Shown here piece by piece: positions 50,110 through 59,547 of a DNA stretch of 64,000 nt. The translations under genes and the position numbers were made by a program. Origin of the DNA: Shewanella oncorhynchi (GTDB lineage: Bacteria > Pseudomonadota > Gammaproteobacteria > Enterobacterales > Shewanellaceae); the NCBI RefSeq assembly GCF_012584455.1, contig NZ_JABAEB010000006.1, positions 65,440 to 129,439 of the forward strand, in the 5' to 3' direction. Within the stretch, counting starts at the first letter, position 1. Each line of letters begins with the position of its first letter. The notes beneath the pieces are model-generated. The model was not told the DNA's origin. It did no database searches and was given only the letters and a program-made list of their open reading frames with translations.

Positions 50110-50685
50110 TTAGGGTAATTTTTTACCCGCAGGTAAAGGCGGAAATTGGCGACCATAATATAAGTTAGGTACCGGTTTCGCATTCAGATAATAGCTAGGT
50201 TCTGCGCGGTTATTGGTATCTAAGCTCACTTTCCATTGGGTGGATGAGACTTTTTCTGTACCAATAGCAAATTTGCCCGCAAATTCACTCACAGGTTCGC
50301 CAGTTTCTTGTGCCGGGTAAAATCGAACCAAATAATAGCCTGTATCTATGGCACCATTACCGATAATTTTGCGTTTAGTAATGCGAAAATCCACGTCGAT
50401 AGTGGCTTTTTTGGCGCGGATTTTATCGAAAAACTTCTTGTAAATGGCGACAATATTGTCTCGTCCATAGTAAATTTCTTTACTTTGACTTTCAGATAAG
50501 TAGCTAGCGTCATCAGCGTAAATCTCACGGGTCACCTCGGGGGACAATTGATTAAAAGCACTAATAAACAAAGGGTAATTAGCATTGATCAATTGATCAT
50601 CAGTGGATTTTGTATGAGTTTTAGCTGGATTGGCTAAGCTTGGTAGTGACAATAAGCACATCAGGACTAGCGGTAAAAATTTCAT
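50110..50685 (-). CDS. secreted NTF2/SnoaL-like protein
   Basis: A 191-aa protein with signal peptide MKFLPLVLMCLLSLPSLANP (cleavage after Ala18). The mature part has the NTF2-like cone pattern used by SnoaL/DUF4440 proteins (LFISAFNQLSPEVTREIYADDASYLSESQSKEIYYGRDNIVAIYKKFFDKI). Probably periplasmic. Substrate unknown. Confidence 0.75.
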   Translation of the reverse strand: MKFLPLVLMCLLSLPSLANPAKTHTKSTDDQLINANYPLFISAFNQLSPEVTREIYADDASYLSESQSKEIYYGRDNIVAIYKKFFDKIRAKKATIDVDFRITKRKIIGNGAIDTGYYLVRFYPAQETGEPVSEFAGKFAIGTEKVSSTQWKVSLDTNNRAEPSYYLNAKPVPNLYYGRQFPPLPAGKKLP

Positions 50686-50803
50686 TACTTTATTCTAATC
50701 TGGCAATCATGGCGTCACTATAATGGAGGCGCCCGCTGAACTAAAGCGTTGAATGTTTACAAAGTGTGTTTCTGTACAAGAGTGTGAAGTAAAGGAGCTT
50801 GCC

Positions 50804-51394
50804 ATGCTGGATGATGAATCAGCACTGTTTTTTGAGGAAATGGCTGGAGTCGTACCACTAAAAGGCGATATGCCAGTGGTAAATTTAGCACCGAAAGCGT
50901 TGACGGCTGAGCAAATACACAGACGCGATGCTTTAGAACGGGAAGCCTTCCTAGCGTGTATGCCACTGGATTTAAAAGCGTTTCCACAGCAAGCGCCAGA
51001 TGACATTGTGAGCTTTAAGCGTGAGGGAGTACAAAGCGGTGTTTTTAAACGACTCCGAATGGGGCAATACAGCATCAAGATGGAGCTTGATGTGCATGCT
51101 TATCGGTTAAACCAAGCTCGTGATGCCGTCCTTAACTATTTACTTGCAGCGCAGGCACATGGTGAACGCTGTGTCATGTTGATCCACGGTAAAGGCTATC
51201 AGAGTCAACCCTTTGCGGGATTGCTCAAATCCGCTGTGTGCTATTGGTTATCACAACTCGATATGGTGCTTGCCTATCATTCGGCGAAAACCGAGCAGGG
51301 CGGTGCTGGGGCACTTTATGTGATGTTAACTAAGTCAGAACAGCTCAAGCTTGAAAACCGTGAAGCCAATCGTAAAGGCATGGGATGGCGTTAG
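50804..51394 (+). CDS. smrA: Smr-domain endonuclease SmrA
   Basis: A 196-aa protein. The C-terminal Smr domain holds ELDVHAYRLNQARDAVLNYL and the motif LIHGKGYQS (residues about 127-135). The N-terminal part (ALFFEEMAGVVPLKG) is typical of YdaL/SmrA-type proteins, which nick DNA or RNA. The start ATG 50804 has AAGGAG upstream; the frame is open from 50753 but without a better site. Terminator at 51417-51444. Confidence 0.87.
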   Translation: MLDDESALFFEEMAGVVPLKGDMPVVNLAPKALTAEQIHRRDALEREAFLACMPLDLKAFPQQAPDDIVSFKREGVQSGVFKRLRMGQYSIKMELDVHAYRLNQARDAVLNYLLAAQAHGERCVMLIHGKGYQSQPFAGLLKSAVCYWLSQLDMVLAYHSAKTEQGGAGALYVMLTKSEQLKLENREANRKGMGWR

Positions 51395-51416
51395 ATTAAA
51401 CAGATAAGTATTGAAT

Positions 51417-51444
51417 AAAAATGCCCAATTTTATTGGGCATTTT
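51417..51444. terminator. intrinsic terminator after smrA
   Basis: AAAATGCCCAA, TTTTA loop, TTGGGCATTTT; A- and T-runs on both sides fit convergent use with the M2 peptidase gene. Confidence 0.85.
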
Positions 51445-51478
51445 GTTTTATGTTATTGGGTGATGATTTAATGAACCC

Positions 51479-53353
51479 TTACCAACCACACTGGCGGTTT
51501 GCGGTGGTATTTTGCTCATCTAACCATGTTTTAAGTGGGGCGAAGTAATCGAGCACCGCTTTTGCATCCATGGCTTCTTTACCGGTGACTTCTTTCAATG
51601 CTTCTGGCCAAGGTTTACTTAAGCCTAACTCGAGCATCTTATTGAGTTTCTCTCCCGCGGCTTGATTGCCATAAATACTGCATCTGTGTACCGGACCTTT
51701 ATCGCCTGCAGTTTCACACAGTGCTTGATGGAATTGGAATTGCAAAATATGCGCTAGGAAGTAACGGGTGTAGGGTACATTGCCTGGTACATGGTATTTA
51801 GCACCCGGATCAAAATCTGCTTCACTACGTTCAGTCGGTGCTTTGACGCCTTGGTATTTTTCCCTCAGATCCCACCAAGCTTGGTTATATTGGGCGGGCG
51901 TGATTTCGCCGCTAAACACTTTCCAGCGCCACTGATCTATCATCAGGCCAAAGGGCAAGAAAGCAATTTTGTCTAAGGCTTGTTTTAGTAAGAGGCCGAT
52001 ATCCTTAGATGCATCAGGTACTTCTTCTAATAAGCCGATTTGCTTTAAATAGCTTGGCGTGATCGACAGTGCTATTGTGTCACCAATTGCTTCATGGAAA
52101 CCATCGTTAGCGCTGTTTTTAAACAGGAAGGGTTGTTGCTTATAAGCGCGTTGATAGAAGTTATGCCCAAGTTCGTGGTGGATAACGCTAAAATCTTCGG
52201 CAGTTTTTTGGATACACATTTTAATGCGAATATCGTCGAGATTATCGAGATCCCATGCCGAAGCGTGACAAACCACATCACGGTCCTTTGGCTGAACGAA
52301 TAGAGAACGCGCCCAAAAACTTTCTGGCAATGGTGCGAACCCTAATGATGTGAAGAAGCCTTCGGCTTGTTTCACCATTTTATGCTCGTCATAGCCTTTA
52401 TTTGCGAGTAACTCAGTGACATCGTAACCCGGATCAGCATTGTCAGGGGCGACGAGATCATACACATTACCCCATTGCTGGGCCCACATGTTGCCAAGTA
52501 AGTGTGCCGGGATGGGTCCAGTGGTAGGTGCGACGGTATCGCCGTACTCTTTATTCAATTCTCCCCGTACGTAGCAGTGCAAGGACTCATAAAGTGGCTT
52601 AACTTGGCCCCAAAGACGGTCGAGTTCCTGTGAAAAGTCATCGGGCTTCATATCGTATTGACTGCGCCATAGTTCAGACAGGTTGGCATAACCAAGATCC
52701 TTCGCGCCTTCATTGGCCAGTTCAACTTCGCGTTGAAACAAGGGGCGCATGGGTTTAGCTATTTCACGCCAGCCTTTCCACGCTTCCAGTAATTTTACGG
52801 GATCACGTGATTCGGCCATTAAGCTCGATAGCTCAGGCTGAGTCATACACTTGCCGTCGGCAAAACAGTATTTTCCTTTGCCGTATAAGCCATTTAATTC
52901 CGAACTAATTTGCGCCAGCTCGGTATTCTTCGCAGGATCGAGCGGCGCGGGTAACACTAACGCACTGCGCAGTATATTGAGCTTGCGGGCATTTACGGGA
53001 TCGAGTTGCACATTGGCGTACTTCGCCGCCTCGGTTGCAAATTTTACCGACGCGGCACTGACCTTTTCGCCGACTGCGGCAGACAGGGCCGCGGTATCAT
53101 CAGTAATAAAGTTGCTGTAAATCCACTCGGCGCGATTAGATTCAATCGATAATTCGGCCATCTTGGCTTCAGCATCATTAATAAAAGCAATGGCTTGTGC
53201 TTTATCTGGGGCGGTATTGATGACAGCTGCTTCTGCTGTAGCTGTTTTGTCTGTCTTGTCTGTTTTACTTTGTGCATCATTACAGGCCGTTAATCCTAGC
53301 GCGAGTGCCACTGTGAGGGCGATTTTACTGCGACGATTCAATGAAATAACCAT
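51479..53353 (-). CDS. M2 family peptidyl-dipeptidase lipoprotein (ACE-like)
   Basis: A 624-aa zinc metallopeptidase. The N-terminus MVISLNRRSKIALTVALALGLTAC is a lipoprotein signal with lipid-modified Cys24. The zinc site is HHELGH (FSVIHHELGHNFYQRAY) and the third ligand lies in GFHEAIGD. It should release dipeptides from peptide C-termini in the periplasm. The length matches bacterial homologues of angiotensin-converting enzyme. Divergent from psrA. Confidence 0.93.
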   Translation of the reverse strand: MVISLNRRSKIALTVALALGLTACNDAQSKTDKTDKTATAEAAVINTAPDKAQAIAFINDAEAKMAELSIESNRAEWIYSNFITDDTAALSAAVGEKVSAASVKFATEAAKYANVQLDPVNARKLNILRSALVLPAPLDPAKNTELAQISSELNGLYGKGKYCFADGKCMTQPELSSLMAESRDPVKLLEAWKGWREIAKPMRPLFQREVELANEGAKDLGYANLSELWRSQYDMKPDDFSQELDRLWGQVKPLYESLHCYVRGELNKEYGDTVAPTTGPIPAHLLGNMWAQQWGNVYDLVAPDNADPGYDVTELLANKGYDEHKMVKQAEGFFTSLGFAPLPESFWARSLFVQPKDRDVVCHASAWDLDNLDDIRIKMCIQKTAEDFSVIHHELGHNFYQRAYKQQPFLFKNSANDGFHEAIGDTIALSITPSYLKQIGLLEEVPDASKDIGLLLKQALDKIAFLPFGLMIDQWRWKVFSGEITPAQYNQAWWDLREKYQGVKAPTERSEADFDPGAKYHVPGNVPYTRYFLAHILQFQFHQALCETAGDKGPVHRCSIYGNQAAGEKLNKMLELGLSKPWPEALKEVTGKEAMDAKAVLDYFAPLKTWLDEQNTTANRQCGW

Positions 53354-53536
53354 GTCTAGTTGTCCTTGTTGTTTTTGTGTTACACAGTTTACCTAAACCA
53401 CAGGGTTATTGCACAAGGGTTAATTGACTTGTTTTTAACACTTATTCGGACATGTACGACATACCGCTTGTATCACAGACTAGAAAGCGATGAATTTGTC
53501 CAATTTTAGTTTGACATCCGTGGTGCCAATGTTTAA

Positions 53537-53554
53537 TTTAAACGAGTGTTTTAA
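53537..53554. promoter_or_regulatory. PsrA-type operator
   Basis: TTTAAAC, GAGT, GTTTTAA fits the PsrA palindrome TTNAAAC-N4-GTTTNAA in every position. It is 20 bp before the psrA start, so PsrA should repress itself and the following acyl-CoA dehydrogenase gene. Confidence 0.7.
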
Positions 53555-53573
53555 ATTAATTCAAGGTCACGGA

Positions 53574-54212
53574 ATGGCAAGTCGATCCGATACAAAAACT
53601 AGAATACTTGATGCCGCAGAAAAACTGTTCGCCGAACGGGGCTTTTCTGAGACTTCCTTGCGACTCATTACCAGCAAAGCTGAGGTGAATTTAGCATCGG
53701 TCAATTATCACTTTGGTTCTAAAAAAGAGCTGATCCGTGCAGTGTTAGCCCGCTATTTAGACGTATTTATGCCTGCTGCTTCAAGCCAAATTCACCGTTT
53801 AAATGCCGCTCCAGCACAAGCTACACTCGAAGAGATCCTGTCTTCTTTGGTCGATCCTTTATTGGATTTAAACGCGCTACGTACCGAAGGCACCACGATC
53901 TTCCTGCAGCTTTTAGGCCGTGGCTATATCGAAAGCCAAGGGCATTTACGTTGGTTTATTACTACCCATTACGGCCAGCATCTCGATGCTTTTGTTAAAG
54001 CCGTTTCGGCCAGTGCACCACATATTCCACCCGCTGAAATGTTTTGGCGCTTACACTTTACCTTAGGCACTATCGTGTTCACTATGGCGTCCGCTGATGC
54101 CCTAAATGACATTGCTGCTGCTGAGTTTGGTGAGCATAACGACATCGAAGCCGTGATCCGTAAAGTGATCCCCTACATGGCGGCTGGTGTATCAGTCCCC
54201 GTTTCTTCTTAA
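53574..54212 (+). CDS. psrA: TetR-family fatty-acid regulator PsrA
   Basis: A 212-aa TetR regulator. The N-terminal HTH reads KTRILDAAEKLFAERGFSETSLRLITSKAEVNLASVNYHFGSKKELIRAV; the C-terminal part is the ligand domain, which in PsrA binds long-chain fatty acids. I choose ATG 53574 because the operator 53537-53554 lies in front of it; the frame is open further upstream but that stretch would overlap the operator. It precedes the acyl-CoA dehydrogenase gene by 16 bp, as in Shewanella. Confidence 0.87.
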   Translation: MASRSDTKTRILDAAEKLFAERGFSETSLRLITSKAEVNLASVNYHFGSKKELIRAVLARYLDVFMPAASSQIHRLNAAPAQATLEEILSSLVDPLLDLNALRTEGTTIFLQLLGRGYIESQGHLRWFITTHYGQHLDAFVKAVSASAPHIPPAEMFWRLHFTLGTIVFTMASADALNDIAAAEFGEHNDIEAVIRKVIPYMAAGVSVPVSS

Positions 54213-54228
54213 TTAAAAGGTCTTGATA

Positions 54229-56508
54229 ATGTTGACGATTATAATTCTTGCCCTGATAGCCATTGTCGTGTTGTTTGCGGTGAAAAATATCCGGATGCAG
54301 TTTATTACCCGCCCAGTTTTTAGTTTTTTCAAGAAGGTCTTGCCGCCACTTTCAGATACCGAGCGCGAAGCGATGGAAGCCGGTGATGTCTGGTGGGAAG
54401 GGGAGTTATTTCGCGGAAATCCTAACTGGAATACCTTGCACAGCTACGGTAAGCCGACGCTGACAGCTGAAGAAAAAGACTTTATTGATAATCAAGTAAT
54501 GACAGCACTGACGATGATCGATGATTTCGACATAGTGCATAACCGCAAGGATTTACCGCCGGAGCTGTGGGAATACTTTAAGAAAGAAGGTTTCTTCGCA
54601 CTGATCATTCCGAAGAAATTTGGTGGTAAAGCTTTCTCTGCCTATGCAAACTCGACCATTGTCAGCAAATTAGCCAGCCGTAGCGTAAGCGCCGCTGTGA
54701 CTGTGATGGTGCCGAACTCTTTAGGTCCTGGTGAGTTGCTGACCCACTATGGTACGAGCGAGCAGAAAGAACGTTGGTTACCTGCTTTGGCTAAAGGCGA
54801 TGAAATTCCTTGTTTTGCGTTAACTGGTCCAGAAGCGGGCAGTGATGCCGGCGCTATCCCCGATGTCGGTATTGTGTGTCGTGATACTTTCAACGGCGAA
54901 GAAATGCTTGGGCTTAAACTAACATGGGATAAGCGTTATATCACGCTGGCGCCTGTAGCAACAGTTCTGGGGTTAGCGTTCCAAATGCGCGATCCTGAAG
55001 GTCTGCTTGGCGATAAGAAAAACTTAGGCATTACCTGTGCGTTGATCCCAACGGATCATCCTGGTGTGGTGATTGGTCGTCGTCATAATCCGCTGGGTAT
55101 GGCGTTTATGAACGGTACTACTCAAGGTAAAGAAGTGTTTATCCCGCTCGATTGGATTATCGGTGGCCCTGAGTTTGCAGGTAAAGGCTGGCGTATGCTG
55201 GTTGAGTGTTTGTCAGCGGGCCGCGGTATTTCATTGCCAGCATTGGCAACGGCTTCTGGTCACATGGCGACTAAGACGACAACGGCTTACAGCTATGTGC
55301 GTCACCAGTTTGGTATGGCAATTGGTCAGTTTGAAGGAGTGCAAGAAGCGCTGGCGCGTATTATTGCCAACACTTATCAGTTAGAAGCCGCACGCCGTTT
55401 AACAACCACGGGTATCGATCTTAAAGTCAAACCTTCGGTCGTGACCGCGATAGCTAAGTACCACATGACTGAATTAGGCCGTTCAGTGATGAACGATGCC
55501 ATGGATATTCAATCGGGTAAGGGCATTCAATTAGGACCTAAAAACTATTTAGGCCACCCTTATATGTCGAATCCAATTTCGATCACTGTGGAAGGCGCGA
55601 ATATTCTAACCCGCTCGTTGATGATTTTTGGTCAAGGTGCGACTCGCTGCCATCCTTACGTACTTGCCGAAATGGAAGCCGCAGCGATGGAAAACCAACA
55701 TGAAGCCTTAGAGCGTTTTGATGCGTTATTAATGGGTCATATGGGTTATGCCACGCGTAATGCTTTCAGTGCTTTGTTTAGCGCGTTAAGCGGTAGCCGT
55801 TTTGGCAGTGCGCCAGTGAGCGGTGAAACTAAGCAGTACTATAAAGATATGTCGCGTATTTCGTCTGCATTAGCCTTAATGACAGATTTATCAATGCTGA
55901 TCATGGGCGGCGATTTAAAACGCAAAGAAATGCTGTCTGCACGTATGGGTGATGTGCTCAGCCAGTTGTATTTAGGCTCAGCGACCTTGAAGTTATTTGA
56001 AGATAATGGCCGTCAACAGGACGATTTGCCTGCGGTACGTTATGTAATGGCCAATCGTTTGCACTTGGCGGCTAAAGCGTTGGAAGACACGATTCGTAAC
56101 TTCCCGAGCCGTCCTGTGGCCTGGTTACTGCGCGGCTTAATTTTTCCACTGGGTAATCACTTCACTGCACCGAGCGACAAAATGGCGACCGATTTAGTTA
56201 GCGGTATGTTGAAGCCTGGCCCTGCTCGTGAACGTATTACTTTCTTATGTCCTGAATTTGAAGGGGATAAGGGCGGTATTGCTGAAGTAGAGCAAGCATT
56301 TATCGCGCAATATGCCTGTAAAGATATCTATAAAAAACTGAAGAAAGCGCAGCGTGCCGGTGAGTTGCCAGCAAAAGTGCCGAATCTAGTCTTGTTTGCA
56401 AAAGCACTCGAGACTGGCGTTATCACTGCCGACGAAGAACAAAAGTTACAGCATGCTGATAAGCTGCGCTTAGCGGCAATTAATGTGAATGATTTTGAAG
56501 CGTTATAG
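54229..56508 (+). CDS. fadE: long acyl-CoA dehydrogenase, FadE type
   Basis: A 759-aa flavoenzyme for the first step of fatty-acid beta-oxidation. The N-terminus is a membrane helix (MLTIIILALIAIVVLFAV), as in E. coli FadE. The acyl-CoA dehydrogenase core includes FALTGPEAGSDAGAIPD and GRGISLPALATASG, and a DUF1974-type C-terminal extension is present. ATG 54229 has AAAAGG upstream; a TTG two codons earlier is less likely. Expected to be controlled by PsrA together with the upstream gene. Confidence 0.93.
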   Translation: MLTIIILALIAIVVLFAVKNIRMQFITRPVFSFFKKVLPPLSDTEREAMEAGDVWWEGELFRGNPNWNTLHSYGKPTLTAEEKDFIDNQVMTALTMIDDFDIVHNRKDLPPELWEYFKKEGFFALIIPKKFGGKAFSAYANSTIVSKLASRSVSAAVTVMVPNSLGPGELLTHYGTSEQKERWLPALAKGDEIPCFALTGPEAGSDAGAIPDVGIVCRDTFNGEEMLGLKLTWDKRYITLAPVATVLGLAFQMRDPEGLLGDKKNLGITCALIPTDHPGVVIGRRHNPLGMAFMNGTTQGKEVFIPLDWIIGGPEFAGKGWRMLVECLSAGRGISLPALATASGHMATKTTTAYSYVRHQFGMAIGQFEGVQEALARIIANTYQLEAARRLTTTGIDLKVKPSVVTAIAKYHMTELGRSVMNDAMDIQSGKGIQLGPKNYLGHPYMSNPISITVEGANILTRSLMIFGQGATRCHPYVLAEMEAAAMENQHEALERFDALLMGHMGYATRNAFSALFSALSGSRFGSAPVSGETKQYYKDMSRISSALALMTDLSMLIMGGDLKRKEMLSARMGDVLSQLYLGSATLKLFEDNGRQQDDLPAVRYVMANRLHLAAKALEDTIRNFPSRPVAWLLRGLIFPLGNHFTAPSDKMATDLVSGMLKPGPARERITFLCPEFEGDKGGIAEVEQAFIAQYACKDIYKKLKKAQRAGELPAKVPNLVLFAKALETGVITADEEQKLQHADKLRLAAINVNDFEAL

Positions 56509-56673
56509 TGATTGTTAGTGTTTGATGTTAGCGTTTAATGTTAGTGCAGTTTGGTCTAAGCGGTGTTAAGTTCGATAGCTAAGCCGCTTAGGCCGTTTGG
56601 ATTTCCCTCTGAAATGAGAGACCAACAAATCTTCATCAACAGAAATAAGCACTTACAGAAAACAGTCAATATA

Positions 56674-56702
56674 AAAAAACCACCTTCATGAGGTGGTTTT
56701 TT
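56674..56702. terminator. bidirectional terminator between fadE and pykA
   Basis: AAAAAACCACCT, TCATG loop, AGGTGGTTTTTT: a perfect stem with A- and T-runs, shared by the two convergent genes. Confidence 0.9.
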
Positions 56703-56753
56703 ATTGGCTTTTTTCTAACGAGCTTGAGTTGTTAGAAGAAGCTCTTAAGCAAC

Positions 56754-58193
56754 TTAAGCTACGATCAACACTTTACAGGTGTTAGTGCCGCCGATGGTTT
56801 CCATTGCATCGCCTTTGGTCATTAATACCATATCACCGCTATTCAAATAACCAGCCGCTGTTAATGCTTCTAACGCTTTTTGCGCTAGCTCATCGGCTGG
56901 GTGGATCGTTGAATCGAAGTAGATTGGCAACACGCCGCGGTACAAGGCCATTTTGGCTAAGGTTGTTGCGTGACGTGATAAACCTAAGATTGGCAGTGAA
57001 GAACTGATACGAGACATTAACTGTGGTGTTGCACCCGATTCAGTCAGAGCGATAATCGCCTTAACGCCTTCTAGGTGGTTTGCTGCATACATAGTTGATA
57101 GCGCAATGGTCTCTTCAACTGAAGTGAAACGCACATCTAATCTATGCTTAGACACAATCACACTTGGGTGAGATTCAGCGCCAACACACACGTTTGCCAT
57201 TGCCTTAACGGTTTCTTCTGGGAAGTCACCGGCAGCAGTTTCAGCAGATAACATCACAGCATCGGTACCATCAAGCACAGCGTTCGCCACGTCCATCACT
57301 TCGGCGCGGGTTGGCATTGGGCTTGAAATCATCGATTCCATCATCTGGGTGGCAGTGATGACGACTTTATTCAGTTGGCGTGAACGGGCGATTAACTTCT
57401 TTTGTACTGCAACGAGTGCAGCATCACCAATTTCAACACCTAAGTCACCACGGGCAACCATAACAACGTCAGACGCTAAGATAACATCATCCATAGCGGC
57501 ATCGGTCGCAACCGCTTCAGCACGTTCAACTTTAGCAACGATCAACGCATTACAACCGGCTTGACGGGCAAGATCGCGTGCATAGTCCAAGTCAGCACCA
57601 CTGCGCGGGAAAGACACGGCTAAATAATCCACTTGGATCATTGCTGCAGTGAGAATGTCAGCCTTGTCTTTTTCGGTCAGCGCAGCAGCAGAAAGTCCGC
57701 CGCCTTGTTTGTTAATACCTTTGTTGTTAGATAAAGGGCCTGCCACAGTCACTGTGGTATGCACTTTACGGCCTTCAACACGCTCAACGCGTAATTGAAC
57801 ACGGCCATCATCTAACATCAGGATATCGCCAACAGTCACATCGTCTGGCAATTGCTTGTAATCGATACCCACTTTGGTCTCGTCGCCTTCACCTTTGGCT
57901 AACTCGGCATCAAGTACATAGGCTTGACCTAATACGAGTTGTACTTTCTTATTGTCTTTGAAAGTAGAAACGCGGATTTTAGGGCCTTGTAAGTCACCAA
58001 GAATGGCCACATGAACGCCTAACTCTTTAGCGATTTCGCGCGCTTGAGTTGCTCGTTTTAGATGATCTTCGGGGGAACCGTGGGAGAAATTAAGACGTAC
58101 AACGTTTGCACCTGCCGCGATGATGCGGCGTAGGTTATCATCACGATCGGTAGCGGGACCTAGAGTGGTGACGATTTTGGTTCTGCGGAACAT
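56754..58193 (-). CDS. pykA: pyruvate kinase II
   Basis: A 479-aa enzyme converting phosphoenolpyruvate and ADP to pyruvate and ATP. Motifs: [35 protein letters not shown] at the N-terminus, the active-site KVERAEA region, [12 protein letters not shown] and [40 protein letters not shown]. The sequence resembles the AMP-activated PykA type. A HexR-type operator at 58256 lies upstream, so expression follows sugar catabolism through KDPG sensing. Confidence 0.96.
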   Translation of the reverse strand: MFRRTKIVTTLGPATDRDDNLRRIIAAGANVVRLNFSHGSPEDHLKRATQAREIAKELGVHVAILGDLQGPKIRVSTFKDNKKVQLVLGQAYVLDAELAKGEGDETKVGIDYKQLPDDVTVGDILMLDDGRVQLRVERVEGRKVHTTVTVAGPLSNNKGINKQGGGLSAAALTEKDKADILTAAMIQVDYLAVSFPRSGADLDYARDLARQAGCNALIVAKVERAEAVATDAAMDDVILASDVVMVARGDLGVEIGDAALVAVQKKLIARSRQLNKVVITATQMMESMISSPMPTRAEVMDVANAVLDGTDAVMLSAETAAGDFPEETVKAMANVCVGAESHPSVIVSKHRLDVRFTSVEETIALSTMYAANHLEGVKAIIALTESGATPQLMSRISSSLPILGLSRHATTLAKMALYRGVLPIYFDSTIHPADELAQKALEALTAAGYLNSGDMVLMTKGDAMETIGGTNTCKVLIVA

Positions 58194-58255
58194 AAGGATA
58201 CTCCGTTAAAGTTAAAAAAAATCTTGGGACTATATTACCATGCAATTCCAAATTT

Positions 58256-58270
58256 TGTAGTAAAGTTACA
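58256..58270. promoter_or_regulatory. probable HexR operator upstream of pykA
   Basis: TGTAGTAAAGTTACA matches TGTARTNNNAYTACA at all but one position. It lies 63 bp from the pykA start. Confidence 0.6.
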
Positions 58271-58380
58271 ATCAAATTGATCTAAAGTTATGTATGAAAA
58301 TTGTGAGGTATCGCTGATATTTGCACGATAAATGGCTAGGTTAAGGATCAACGCTAGCCATTTTTAGAAAAGGAAGTGAG

Positions 58381-59235
58381 TTACAGTATCGGATCTTTAT
58401 TGATGCGAGACTCTTTTAACACTTCTTTCACTCGTTTCAAATTATCGCGGAAACGTGGGCCTCTACGTAAGGTAAAACCCGTTGCCAATACATCTATAGT
58501 GACTAATTGGGCTAAACGCGAGGCCATAGGTAAATACATGTCAGTATCTTCTGGCACTTCCATTGTCACGGGCAGTGTACATTCCATTGACAAAGGCGAG
58601 TTGCGGGCAGTAATACCAATCACAGCTGCACCATTTTCTCTCGCTAAACGCGCTATTTCAATCAATGACTTAGTGCGGCCAGTGTGGGAAATCAATACCA
58701 CCACATCGCCCTCATTACTGTTAATACAGCTCATGCGTTGCATTAGAACATCGTCAAAACAGATGACAGGGACATTAAAGCGGAAGAATTTATTTTGCGC
58801 GTCATGGGCAACTGAAGCGGATGCGCCTAGGCCAAAAAAGGAAATAGTCTTAGCTTGAGTGAGAATATCAACGGCTTTATTAATGGCTGAAATGTCTAGG
58901 CTTTGACGTGCGGTATCGAGCGAAGCCATTGAAGATTCGAATATTTTTGTCGTGTAAGACTCAGTCGAATCATCTTCTTCAACGTGGCGGCTCACATAAG
59001 GTGTACCGTTCGCAAGACTTTGTGCTAGATGTAACTTAAAATCAGGGAAACCTTTAGTATCTAAGCGGCGGCAGAAACGATTCACAGTAGGTTCACTGAC
59101 ATCTGCCATCTTAGCCAGTGTGGCAATGCTAGAATGTATAGCTGTCTGTGGTGATGCTAAGATCACCTCTGCAACTTTGCGTTCTGATTTACTAAAATGG
59201 GTGAGGCTTTTTTGAACCTTTTCTAGGGTATTCAT
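58381..59235 (-). CDS. hexR: HexR, RpiR-family carbon regulator
   Basis: A 284-aa regulator. The N-terminal RpiR HTH (IATLAKMADVSEPTVNRFCRRLDTKGFPDFKLHLAQ) is followed by a SIS sugar-phosphate domain (ISFFGLGASASVAHDAQNKFFRF, VVVLISHTGRTKSLIEIA). HexR senses 2-keto-3-deoxy-6-phosphogluconate and controls central carbon genes in Shewanella. It is divergent from the zwf-pgl-edd-eda operon, and its intergenic region ends with the palindrome CATACGCGTATG at the start codon. Confidence 0.95.
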   Translation of the reverse strand: MNTLEKVQKSLTHFSKSERKVAEVILASPQTAIHSSIATLAKMADVSEPTVNRFCRRLDTKGFPDFKLHLAQSLANGTPYVSRHVEEDDSTESYTTKIFESSMASLDTARQSLDISAINKAVDILTQAKTISFFGLGASASVAHDAQNKFFRFNVPVICFDDVLMQRMSCINSNEGDVVVLISHTGRTKSLIEIARLARENGAAVIGITARNSPLSMECTLPVTMEVPEDTDMYLPMASRLAQLVTIDVLATGFTLRRGPRFRDNLKRVKEVLKESRINKDPIL

Positions 59236-59547
59236 ACGCGTATGTCCGCTAAATTGAGAATGTAATTTTATTTATTTTTATTTCGTGGGAGCAGATCAAG
59301 ACTGGCGGCCCACTAATAGACTCTATGTAGTAACTTTTCAGTACAATTTTGAAATAAGACTTTACTACCTTCAGTAATTTAAGCACAAAAAGCATATCAG
59401 ATTTATGCAGCAAGTGACTAGTTAGCAAGAATGTTAATATTTATAAAAATAGATGCATTTAACAAATTCTGTTGTTATATTACAACAAAAGTGTGGATTT
59501 CTTCATCGACATGAAGGGACACGACATACAAAGGAGATCGTAACGCA
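59236..59547. promoter_or_regulatory. hexR-zwf divergent promoter region with HexR operator
   Basis: TGTTGTTATATTACA at 59470-59484 matches the HexR consensus TGTARTNNNAYTACA in all but one position, 63 bp before zwf. The rest of the 312 bp is AT-rich with no gene. Confidence 0.6.

Noticed and set aside
53490..53573. Upstream extension of psrA (28 residues)
   Set aside because: This stretch contains the PsrA operator and its translation (LSNFSLTSVVPMFNLNECFKLIQGHG) is unlike TetR N-termini.
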